This document shows, piece by piece, positions 1-5,473 of a DNA stretch of 5,473 nt. Source of the DNA: Spirochaetia bacterium (lineage in GTDB: Bacteria > Spirochaetota > Spirochaetia > Treponematales > Rectinemataceae); NCBI GenBank assembly GCA_021286925.1, contig JAJTBL010000134.1, forward strand, positions 1-5,473. Direction: 5' to 3'. Below the pieces are notes generated by a model. It was not told the origin of the DNA, ran no database searches, and saw only the letters and a list, made by a program, of their open reading frames with translations. Position numbers and translations under genes: made by a program. How positions within the stretch are numbered: position 1 is the first letter of the stretch; every line of letters starts with the position of its first letter.

Positions 1-462
1 GAAGCCATGGTCAAAAAAATACAAGCCGTTAAAGGCGTCATGAGCCAGGAACTGAAGCGTGAGCCATCCCCAGAGGAAGTCGCCGCCCGCGCAGGAATCG
101 ACATAAAGGATATGGAACAGATTCTGCTATTCTCCGAACGTGTATTCAATCTCGAAAATCAAGTTGAAGAAGAAGAACTTTGCATCCTTGAAAAATATGA
201 AGACTACAGCTTTTCACCCGAAAGGCTGTTTGAAAAAGCGCTTATTCAGCAGCAGACTGCATGCATTATCGCCGAACTGAAAGAACGGGAACGTTTTGTT
301 GTCAGCAGACGGTTTGAGCTGGGCGGGCAGAAACGCCCCTCGCTCAAGCAGATGGGCATGGAAATGGGACTTTCGCCGGAAACTGTCAGACATATCGAAA
401 AGCAAGCCCTCCAGAAACTAAAAACAGAAGCAGAGAGAAGCCTGCTCTTTTTAACCGCTTGA
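1..462 (+). CDS. RNA polymerase sigma-70 family factor, C-terminal part (5' end outside window)
   Basis: This is the C-terminal 153 residues of a sigma factor, the subunit that directs RNA polymerase to promoters. The frame is open to base 1, so the ATG at 7 is only an internal Met and the true start lies upstream. Residues about 8-52 match sigma region 3, with the family's L-x-R-x-P-(S/T)-x-E-E-(V/I)-A signature (LKREPSPEEVA). A short acidic linker follows (EEEE near 56-59). Residues about 82-147 match region 4: LKERERFVVSRRFELGG corresponds to region 4.1 and SLKQMGMEMGLSPETVRHIE to the region 4.2 helix-turn-helix that reads the -35 element. The spacing of the two regions fits an RpoD/RpoH-type (group 1-3) factor rather than an ECF sigma. 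The recognition helix departs from the housekeeping SRERVRQIE form, which argues for an alternative sigma factor. Which one cannot be told without regions 1-2. The TGA stop is at 460-462. Confidence 0.88.
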   Translation, partial: EAMVKKIQAVKGVMSQELKREPSPEEVAARAGIDIKDMEQILLFSERVFNLENQVEEEELCILEKYEDYSFSPERLFEKALIQQQTACIIAELKERERFVVSRRFELGGQKRPSLKQMGMEMGLSPETVRHIEKQALQKLKTEAERSLLFLTA

Positions 463-489
463 AACATCGCGCTGATACCGCCATTTAGC

Positions 490-523
490 GCCCGGGTTAT
501 TGTCAGCCTGTTCAAGCCCGGGC
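490..523. repeat. GC-rich inverted repeat upstream of the lipoprotein gene
   Basis: GCCCGGG at 490-496 pairs with CCCGGGC at 517-523, extendable by T497-G516 and T498-A515, enclosing a loop of about 16 nt. Each arm contains the palindrome CCCGGG, so the two arms are also direct copies 26 nt apart. There is no T-tract after the repeat (the next bases are TAGTATAG), so it is not a standard intrinsic terminator. It surrounds the candidate -35 box and fills the end of the promoter spacer, so an operator or an RNA stem-loop after the sigma gene are both possible. Confidence 0.5.
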
Positions 524-529
524 TAGTAT
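500..529 (+). promoter_or_regulatory. Candidate promoter for the lipoprotein-tsaD unit
   Basis: TTGTCA at 500-505 matches the sigma-70 -35 consensus at 5 of 6 bases, and TAGTAT at 524-529 matches the -10 consensus at 4 of 6, with an 18-nt spacer. The predicted transcription start falls around 535-537, at the GTG start codon itself, which would give a leaderless transcript. This is a motif call by eye, and such matches arise by chance. Confidence 0.3.
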
Positions 530-534
530 AGGGT

Positions 535-1599
535 GTGGCTCTTCAAAATCGACTTAAATTCAGCAGCGTTGTTTCACCTCACAGCAAGCATCAAAATCAA
601 TTTGCACTGCATAGAGCGTGTACACTGATATTCGTCTGCGGCTTGAGCATCCTTTTGCTGGCGGCATGTTCAAAATCGGAGCCCATCGCGCCCGCATCCA
701 CATCAAGCACGACAAGCTCAACCGTAGAAACCGCACCGGCAGGTCCGGAAACGACACTGCCTTATCTTCAGCCAGAATACCATGTAGAAATTCCAGAAGG
801 CTATGAGGCCCTATTGCCTGACAAAACAAAAGCCCCAAGCCCAGCCAAGCCCGCCACCAGTCCTGCAGCCAAGCCTGTCATCCCGCCGAAAGCTGGGAAT
901 AGATACCTCATTATCATCATCGATGACGCTGGATACAGTCTTTCCCAGCTCAAACCCTTCCTGAATCTTCCATTTCCGCTGACAATCGCCGTGCTGCCGC
1001 AGCTCGAATATAGCAGAAAGGCAGCAGAAGCCGCTCATTCGGCAGGGAAAGAAGTCATACTTCATCAGCCCATGGAAGCACTGGGCGGCAATAATCCCGG
1101 ACCTAGTGCCGTCATGCTCGCAATGAGCGATGATGAGATTCGTGCGACAATCACAAAAAACCTGGACTCTCTGCCTGAAGCGGCAGGTATGAACAACCAC
1201 ATGGGCTCAGCCGTCACTCGCGATGAAAGAATCATGCGCATTGTGCTTGACCTTGCCAAAAAACGTGGTATTTATTATCTTGACTCTTTAACAGCACCGG
1301 GCACGGTTACTGCCGCGATTTCCCGGGAGCTATCCTTGCATTCATGGGAGCGCGATGTGTTTCTAGACAATACCGGCGATCGACTTTCCATCCTCCGCGC
1401 TCTGGACGATGGCAAGAAAACAGCTACGTCAAAAGGCGTCTCGATAATGATTGGTCATGTCTGGTCAGCTGAACTGGCACAGACCTTGATGGATATCTAT
1501 CCCCAGCTTGTCGAACAGGGCTATTCACTGACAACCATTTCAAAATATATGATGCTGCAAACCGGACAGGGAGAGGACGATGTTCGTTCTTGGGATTGA
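535..1599 (+). CDS. Lipoprotein with divergent polysaccharide deacetylase (YibQ-type) domain
   Basis: This 354-residue envelope protein has a hydrophobic segment at about 29-44 ending in a lipobox (L42-A-A-C45), so Cys45 should be lipidated after cleavage by signal peptidase II. A Ser/Thr/Pro/Ala-rich, probably disordered tether follows at 46-122. Residues about 123-340 form a divergent polysaccharide deacetylase domain (PF04748 type), a relative of NodB-fold carbohydrate esterases whose substrate is generally unknown. Visible motifs are IIIIDDAGY (D130-D131), LHQPME (H177), NNHMGS (H222), LDS (D250), RDVFLDN (273-279) and IGH (H308), so the putative metal and catalytic residues look intact. 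The GTG at 535 is the only ATG/GTG/TTG codon ahead of the signal peptide, because an in-frame TAG sits at 529-531. It has no properly spaced ribosome binding site, and it gives an unusually long n-region of about 26 residues. The 3' end overlaps tsaD by 20 nt. Family assignment is confident; the start and enzymatic activity are not. Confidence 0.88.
   Translation: MALQNRLKFSSVVSPHSKHQNQFALHRACTLIFVCGLSILLLAACSKSEPIAPASTSSTTSSTVETAPAGPETTLPYLQPEYHVEIPEGYEALLPDKTKAPSPAKPATSPAAKPVIPPKAGNRYLIIIIDDAGYSLSQLKPFLNLPFPLTIAVLPQLEYSRKAAEAAHSAGKEVILHQPMEALGGNNPGPSAVMLAMSDDEIRATITKNLDSLPEAAGMNNHMGSAVTRDERIMRIVLDLAKKRGIYYLDSLTAPGTVTAAISRELSLHSWERDVFLDNTGDRLSILRALDDGKKTATSKGVSIMIGHVWSAELAQTLMDIYPQLVEQGYSLTTISKYMMLQTGQGEDDVRSWD
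1568..1573 (+). promoter_or_regulatory. Ribosome binding site of tsaD
   Basis: AGGGAG at 1568-1573, continuing as AGG to 1576, lies 6 nt ahead of the ATG at 1580 and inside the end of the lipoprotein gene. It is the clearest ribosome binding site in the window. It fixes the tsaD start and supports translational coupling of the two overlapping genes. Confidence 0.75.
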
Positions 1600-2602
1600 G
1601 TCCTCCTGTGATGAGTGTTCAGCAGCAATTGTCGAAGATGGGAAAAAAATTCTTTCCAATATCGTTGCGACACAGATCCCTTTGCATGCGCAATATCAGG
1701 GAGTAGTACCGGAAATCGCGAGCAGGGCTCATACCCAATGGATTTCAGGCGTTGTCAGGGAAGCTTTTGACACAGCGGGGATCAAGCCTGAGCGGATTGA
1801 TGCGGTCGCAGCCACCTTCCAGCCAGGCCTGATTGGTTCCCTGGCAGTTGGTCTTTCCTTTGCAAAAGCCATGGCTTTTGCTCTGAACAAGCCTTTCAAG
1901 GGCATCAATCACATGCTTGCCCACCTCTATGCACCGCAGCTGGAAGCCGAAATACCCTACCCTTTTATCGGTCTTTTGGTTTCAGGCGGCCACTCCATAA
2001 TCTGCCAGGCAGACAGTTTCGATTCAATACGCGTCATGGGCACAACCATTGATGACGCAGTCGGCGAAGCCTTCGACAAAGTTGCAAAATACTATGGCTT
2101 TGGCTATCCGGGCGGACAGGTTATCGACCAGCTGGCCGAAAAAGGCGACCCAGCCGCCTTTAAATTTCCGATGCCATCCCTCCACAAGGGCGACCACCGC
2201 TACGATGTTTCCTATTCAGGCTTGAAAACCGCGGTTATCCATCATCTGGACGAATACAGGAAAGGAAATGCCGCAGCAACACCTGAAAACATAGCAGCAT
2301 CGTTCAGGAAAGCAGCTATCGATATCTTGCTGTCGCGCCTTTTATTGGCGGTCGAAGACAGCGGCATCAGGCGGGTTGTTGCAGGCGGCGGAGTTGCTGC
2401 CAACAGCTATCTGCGCGCATCGCTCGCACGGCGTTCGGATCTGGACATTTACTTTCCTTCGCTCAGCCTGTGCGGCGACAACGGTGCCATGGTCGCCGGG
2501 ATTGCATATCAATATCTTGCACGGGGAGAATCGGATCCCTTGAGCCTTGCCCCGCAATCGCGGGTGCCAATTTACAAACGGAGCCTTGTGCACAACCAAT
2601 AG
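1580..2602 (+). CDS. tsaD: tRNA N6-adenosine threonylcarbamoyltransferase TsaD
   Basis: TsaD (formerly Gcp/YgjD) transfers the threonylcarbamoyl group from threonylcarbamoyl-AMP to A37 of ANN-decoding tRNAs, giving t6A. In bacteria it works with TsaB and TsaE in the cytoplasm. The protein is 340 residues, the usual bacterial length, and looks full-length. Visible motifs are GIESSCDE (5-12, with Asp11), the metal-binding H111-x3-H115 in NHMLAHLYA, LLVSGGHS (132-139), DDAVGEAFDKVAK (158-170), GYPGG (175-179), VAGGGVAANSYLR (267-279) and CGDNGAMVA (298-306, with Asp300). His111, His115 and Asp300 fall at the numbers I recall for the E. coli metal ligands. One oddity is FQPGLIGSL at 80-88, where most family members have GPGL; the first Gly is Gln81. 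It starts within the end of the deacetylase-like gene and is followed by a 48-nt gap. No tsaB, tsaC or tsaE is in the window. Confidence 0.97.
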   Translation: MFVLGIESSCDECSAAIVEDGKKILSNIVATQIPLHAQYQGVVPEIASRAHTQWISGVVREAFDTAGIKPERIDAVAATFQPGLIGSLAVGLSFAKAMAFALNKPFKGINHMLAHLYAPQLEAEIPYPFIGLLVSGGHSIICQADSFDSIRVMGTTIDDAVGEAFDKVAKYYGFGYPGGQVIDQLAEKGDPAAFKFPMPSLHKGDHRYDVSYSGLKTAVIHHLDEYRKGNAAATPENIAASFRKAAIDILLSRLLLAVEDSGIRRVVAGGGVAANSYLRASLARRSDLDIYFPSLSLCGDNGAMVAGIAYQYLARGESDPLSLAPQSRVPIYKRSLVHNQ

Positions 2603-2613
2603 TTTCTGAACTT

Positions 2614-2637
2614 GCGCCGCAAAAATCGGTGCGGCGC
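2614..2637 (+). repeat. Intercistronic stem-loop between tsaD and the aminopeptidase gene
   Basis: GCGCCGCA at 2614-2621 pairs perfectly with TGCGGCGC at 2630-2637, giving an 8-bp, mostly G-C stem and an 8-nt loop (AAAATCGG). The following bases are TGAAAGG, with no T-run, so it is not a classical terminator. It ends only a few bases before the next ribosome binding site. It may stabilise the upstream message, cause partial termination, or modulate initiation of the next gene. Confidence 0.6.
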
Positions 2638-2640
2638 TGA

Positions 2641-2645
2641 AAGGA
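2641..2645 (+). promoter_or_regulatory. Ribosome binding site of the aminopeptidase, decides its start
   Basis: AAGGA at 2641-2645 stands 5 nt ahead of the ATG at 2651. It overlaps the alternative ATG at 2645 and so cannot serve it. The other in-frame candidate, TTG at 2612, runs into the stem-loop and has no ribosome binding site. The start at 2651 is therefore preferred. Confidence 0.65.
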
Positions 2646-2650
2646 TGGAT

Positions 2651-3751
2651 ATGGACACAACCTTGCTCGCGAAAGCGGCCCGAACGGCAATAATCGATTG
2701 CCTCGGACTCACCGAAGGTGAGACCTTTCTCATCGTCACCAATCCTGGAACTGAACAGGCGCTCATAGCCCAAGCCCTGAAAGATGAAGCCGACAAAGCG
2801 GGCATCCAAGCGACATTGCTTTTTCAGCCTATAAAAACCCAGACCGATTATGCAGAGCCATATATCTTGGATGCCATCAGCCAGTGTCCTGCCGCTTTTG
2901 CCTCGATTTCAGCCGAAAAACTCGGCAAAGACCCCGAGCATGTAAAAAATCCCCTTGTTGCTCCCGACGGGATCAGCTATGACCACATCTTCCACTATCT
3001 TCTGCATGGAACAAAACAGATGCGGGCATTCTGGTCGCCGGGCATTACCCTCGACATGTTTCTGAGAACGGTCAGCATCGATTATTCTTTGATGCGGGCT
3101 CGTGCACAAACACTGTCTCAGCTCTTAACAGAGGCTGAAGCAGTTCATATCGCCGCTCCTTCAGGCACGGATATTACCTTCAGCATATCTGGCAGAACCG
3201 CATTTATCGATGACGGCGATTTTACAAAGCCGGGGAGCGGCGGCAATCTGCCAGCCGGAGAAGTGTTCATTTCGCCGGCGCTCAGGTCGGCGGAAGGAAG
3301 CATCGTCTTTGACGGCTCAATCGCGAATATTTCAGGCGATATCATCATCAAGACCCCTATTTCGTGCTCGGTGAGCGGCGGCTTTGTCATGGGAGCGGAA
3401 GGCGGAAAAGAAGCGGAACAGCTTGAAACCGCTTTGCGGACCGGCATGAATATGGCAGCGCGGCTTGTTCATGAAAAGGGGATGGATCCGGAAAAAGCCT
3501 TGCAGTACGGCGTCAATGCACGCCACATCGGCGAACTCGGAATCGGTCTCAATACCGAAGCGCGGATAACCGGCAATATGCTGGAAGATGAAAAAGTATA
3601 CAGCACCTGCCATTTTGCGATCGGCTCGAATTATGATGAAGATGCACCCGCCATGATCCACCTGGACGGACTCGTACAACTGCCCACCATCACCCTGCTT
3701 ATGCAGGATGGCAGGGAATTGATGATTATGAAACACGGGGAACTGCAGTAA
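2651..3751 (+). CDS. M29-like metallo-aminopeptidase (leucyl aminopeptidase / AmpS-type, COG2309-like)
   Basis: This protein of 366 residues (from the ATG at 2651) resembles the bacterial family often annotated as leucyl aminopeptidase, related to the M29 peptidases AmpS/AmpT. These are cytoplasmic metal-dependent exopeptidases that remove N-terminal residues. The N-terminal half (about 1-150) carries ARTAIIDCLGLTEGETFLIV, a typical opening for this family. The C-terminal half contains the putative metal site: Glu204 in GNLPAGEVFISP, Glu295 in ARHIGELGIGLN, His321 in CHFAIG, and His337/Asp339 in IHLDGL. All the ligand positions I would expect for M29 are present, so the enzyme should be active, probably with a two-metal centre. 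No signal peptide or membrane segment is visible. The same fold includes 2,5-dihydroxypyridine dioxygenase (NicX), so a non-peptidase role is possible but less likely. It follows tsaD by 48 nt and may be cotranscribed through the intervening stem-loop. Its substrate is unknown. Confidence 0.82.
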   Translation: MDTTLLAKAARTAIIDCLGLTEGETFLIVTNPGTEQALIAQALKDEADKAGIQATLLFQPIKTQTDYAEPYILDAISQCPAAFASISAEKLGKDPEHVKNPLVAPDGISYDHIFHYLLHGTKQMRAFWSPGITLDMFLRTVSIDYSLMRARAQTLSQLLTEAEAVHIAAPSGTDITFSISGRTAFIDDGDFTKPGSGGNLPAGEVFISPALRSAEGSIVFDGSIANISGDIIIKTPISCSVSGGFVMGAEGGKEAEQLETALRTGMNMAARLVHEKGMDPEKALQYGVNARHIGELGIGLNTEARITGNMLEDEKVYSTCHFAIGSNYDEDAPAMIHLDGLVQLPTITLLMQDGRELMIMKHGELQ

Positions 3752-3790
3752 GCCAAGAAGACAGCCGGTCCGGCAAATTGAACAAAGCAG

Positions 3791-3811
3791 ATTTGTGGAT
3801 TTCTCACAAAT
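3791..3811. promoter_or_regulatory. 7-7-7 palindrome upstream of lysS, candidate operator or stem-loop
   Basis: ATTTGTG at 3791-3797 and CACAAAT at 3805-3811 are perfect inverted copies around a 7-nt centre (GATTTCT). The half-sites contain TGTG and CACA, as in CRP/FNR-family operators, but the distance between them is 7 nt rather than the 8 nt of the E. coli CRP site. No T-tract follows, so it is a poor terminator. It is centred about 78 nt ahead of the lysS start codon, so it could bind a regulator or fold in the 3' end of the aminopeptidase message. Confidence 0.45.
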
Positions 3812-3841
3812 AGCCGCTGAAGGCCAGCGCTTTCTACCCTA

Positions 3842-3871
3842 TTTTCATACTGCAAAAAAATACGATATACT
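3842..3871 (+). promoter_or_regulatory. Candidate promoter of lysS
   Basis: TTTTCA at 3842-3847 matches the -35 consensus at 4 of 6 bases, and TATACT at 3866-3871 matches the -10 consensus at 5 of 6, with an 18-nt spacer. The expected start of transcription is about 3878-3880, coinciding with the ATG at 3879, and no ribosome binding site is visible. If real, the lysS message would be leaderless. The call rests on motif inspection only. Confidence 0.35.
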
Positions 3872-3878
3872 TATGTTT

Positions 3879-5465
3879 ATGGAACATAAGAAAGCTTTGC
3901 ATTGGGCGGACCAGACCGCCGAAAAGATAATCGCCGAATGGGGCGAGAAAGACCTTTATACCTGCGCTTCCGGCATTACTCCCTCGGGGACAGTCCATGT
4001 CGGCAACTTCAGGGAAATGATTTCAGTCGAGCTGGTTGTGCGCGCGCTCCGCGACCGAGGCAAGAACGTTCGCTTCATTTACAGCTGGGACGACTATGAC
4101 GTTTTCAGAAAAGTCCCGCTCAACATGCCGCAGCCAGAACTCCTGGAGAAATATCTCAGATTCCCCATCACCATGGTTCCCGATCCTTGGGGGCGCGACA
4201 AATCTTACGCCCGGCATCATGAAGTGGATGTTGAATCGGTTTTGCCCCAGGTCGGCATTTATCCCGAATTTATCTACCAGGCGGACCGCTATCGAGCAGG
4301 AACCTACGCTGAAGGCATGAAACGCGCCCTCGAGATGCGTGAGCATCTGAAAACCATTCTCGATAAATACCGGGATGAAGACCATAAAATCCAGGGCGAA
4401 TGGTGGCCGGTGGCTGTATTCTGCTCGAACTGCAATCGCGACACGACGGAGATCGACGGATGGGACGGCGATTGGGGACTTTCCTATCACTGTGATAGCT
4501 GCGGACACCGCGAGACCGGCGATCTGCGTACTCTGAAAGGCGCCAAGCTCGTCTGGCGTGTCGACTGGCCCATGCGCTGGAACTTCGAGAAAGTCGATTT
4601 TGAACCAGCCGGAAAAGACCATCACTCCCAGGGCGGCTCCTTCGATACATCCAAGCATGTTGTTGAAGAAGTGTATGGCCGGAAACCGCCGGTTACCTTC
4701 CGCTACGATTTTATCGGAATCAAGGGCTCGCCGGGGAAAATGTCCTCCTCAAAAGGCAAGGTTGTCGACCTGCCGGACCTGCTCAGAGTATACCAGCCAG
4801 AAATCGTGCGGTATCTCTTTGCGGGAACCCGCCCCAACACCGAGTTTGTCATCAGCTTTGACCTCGATGTCATCAAAATTTACGAAGATTACGACCGGAC
4901 TGAGCGCATCTACTGGGGTGCCGAAAAAGCCAAGGATGAAGAGGTCAGAGCTCGGGAAGCGCGCATCTATGAGCTATCCCAGGTTACAAAGGTGCCATCC
5001 GCCATGCCGTATCAGGTACCTTTCAGACACCTGTGCAATCTTCTTCTAATTCACCAGGGTGACATCGACAAACTTATTGCTACCCTGCCTGCGCTGACTG
5101 AGGAGCAGGAAAAGCTGATTCGCCAGCGAGCTGTCTGTGCATGGTACTGGGTGCAGGAATGTGCGCCTGAGGATTTCCGTTTCGCTGTTAAAGAACCCGG
5201 CGACAAAGCCGAGCTGACCGATGATGAAATCCGTGCCGTCAGGAGCCTCAGGGACAGCGTTGTAGTCAAGCTTGAAACATTTGCTGATGAAAAAATGATC
5301 GCTGAAGCGGTATACAAGGCCGCCGAGCTTGCGGGAACCGATCCGAAACTCCTTTTCCGCGCCTCCTATCAGGCGCTGATCGGCAAAGACCAGGGGCCGC
5401 GGCTTGCAGGATTCCTGGGCGCCATCGGCAAAGAAAAAGTCCTGGCAATCCTTTCAGCCTATTAG
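3879..5465 (+). CDS. lysS: Class I lysyl-tRNA synthetase (archaeal/spirochaetal type)
   Basis: This enzyme charges tRNA-Lys with lysine using ATP in the cytoplasm. From the ATG at 3879 it is 528 residues, close to the length of known spirochaetal class I LysRS, and appears complete. The Rossmann catalytic domain shows the HIGH-type motif HVGN (40-43) within TPSGTVHVGNFRE and the KMSKS-type motif KMSSSKG (287-293). Two CxxC pairs (Cys182/185 and Cys205/208) form a probable zinc-binding insertion. Conserved blocks GKDHHSQGGSFD (245-256), RPNTEF and IKIYEDYD follow, and the C-terminal helical region should bind the anticodon. The conserved N-terminal HWAD is at residues 8-11, which argues against the longer GTG start at 3795; the ATG at 3873 would add only two residues and cannot be excluded. 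No Shine-Dalgarno sequence precedes any of these starts. Most bacteria use the unrelated class II LysRS. No class II gene is in the window. The stop is TAG at 5463-5465. Confidence 0.96.
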   Translation: MEHKKALHWADQTAEKIIAEWGEKDLYTCASGITPSGTVHVGNFREMISVELVVRALRDRGKNVRFIYSWDDYDVFRKVPLNMPQPELLEKYLRFPITMVPDPWGRDKSYARHHEVDVESVLPQVGIYPEFIYQADRYRAGTYAEGMKRALEMREHLKTILDKYRDEDHKIQGEWWPVAVFCSNCNRDTTEIDGWDGDWGLSYHCDSCGHRETGDLRTLKGAKLVWRVDWPMRWNFEKVDFEPAGKDHHSQGGSFDTSKHVVEEVYGRKPPVTFRYDFIGIKGSPGKMSSSKGKVVDLPDLLRVYQPEIVRYLFAGTRPNTEFVISFDLDVIKIYEDYDRTERIYWGAEKAKDEEVRAREARIYELSQVTKVPSAMPYQVPFRHLCNLLLIHQGDIDKLIATLPALTEEQEKLIRQRAVCAWYWVQECAPEDFRFAVKEPGDKAELTDDEIRAVRSLRDSVVVKLETFADEKMIAEAVYKAAELAGTDPKLLFRASYQALIGKDQGPRLAGFLGAIGKEKVLAILSAY

Positions 5466-5473
5466 AAGCTGAA

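Noticed and set aside
2612..2650. TTG at 2612 or ATG at 2645 as the aminopeptidase start
   Set aside because: TTG 2612 runs into the stem-loop and lacks a ribosome binding site; ATG 2645 overlaps the AAGGA sequence. ATG 2651 is correctly spaced from it.
2342..2809. Long open frame on the minus strand (155 codons) across the tsaD end and aminopeptidase start
   Set aside because: It is antisense to two confidently identified genes, spans a gene boundary, and its translation shows no recognisable domain.
3764..3774. GCCGG-T-CCGGC mini-palindrome after the aminopeptidase stop, as a terminator
   Set aside because: It can form only a 4-bp stem with a 3-nt loop and no T-tract follows, so it is too weak to call.
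3795..3878. GTG at 3795 as the lysS start
   Set aside because: It lies in the left arm of the palindrome, has no ribosome binding site, and adds 28 residues that the family does not have before the conserved HWAD block.
4023..4658. Minus-strand open frame of 211 codons inside lysS
   Set aside because: It lies wholly antisense to conserved lysS coding sequence and has no family features; long shadow frames are expected opposite GC-rich codons.
4558..5049. Plus-strand open frame of 163 codons inside lysS
   Set aside because: It is a frame-shifted, Ser/Arg/Pro-rich shadow of lysS with no ribosome binding site or domain.
1..5473. A novel defence, mobile or biosynthetic system
   Set aside because: Every long frame is explained by known housekeeping or envelope families. 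I found no repeats array, transposase, integrase or unexplained gene.

Overview
The window most likely comes from a spirochaete chromosome (Spirochaetales/Treponema-like), with roughly balanced base composition. The main argument is the lysyl-tRNA synthetase. It is the class I, archaeal-type enzyme, which among bacteria is typical of spirochaetes and alphaproteobacteria, and its sequence around GKDHHSQGGSFD, the PNTEF segment and the IKIYEDYD segment resembles my recollection of the Borrelia/Treponema enzymes. I could not run a search, so this placement is an inference. All five genes lie on the + strand and read as conserved core or accessory chromosomal genes. I see no mobile element, RNA gene, CRISPR array or phage sequence.

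Layout. 1-462: the C-terminal part (regions 3 and 4) of a sigma-70 family factor, cut by the window start. 463-534: a 72-nt gap with a GC-rich inverted repeat and a candidate promoter. 535-1599: a lipoprotein with a divergent polysaccharide deacetylase (YibQ-type) domain. 1580-2602: tsaD, overlapping the previous gene by 20 nt with a good ribosome binding site inside that gene, so the two are probably translationally coupled. 2603-2650: a strong stem-loop just ahead of a ribosome binding site. 2651-3751: an M29-like metallo-aminopeptidase. 3752-3878: a gap of about 127 nt holding a 7-7-7 palindrome and a candidate promoter. 3879-5465: the class I lysyl-tRNA synthetase, complete, ending 8 nt before the window edge.

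How they fit together. TsaD makes the t6A37 modification on ANN-decoding tRNAs, a set that includes tRNA-Lys, and the last gene charges tRNA-Lys, so two genes concern tRNA function. The aminopeptidase would act in peptide turnover. The deacetylase-like lipoprotein is an envelope protein coupled to tsaD apparently by position only. The sigma factor may be a separate unit.

I do not see a previously undescribed system. The points most worth a second look are non-coding: the two genes that lack a recognisable ribosome binding site (the lipoprotein and lysS) each have a promoter-like element placed so that transcription would start at or within a few bases of the start codon, and three intergenic inverted repeats occur without any T-tract. 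The sigma factor also has an altered -35 recognition helix.
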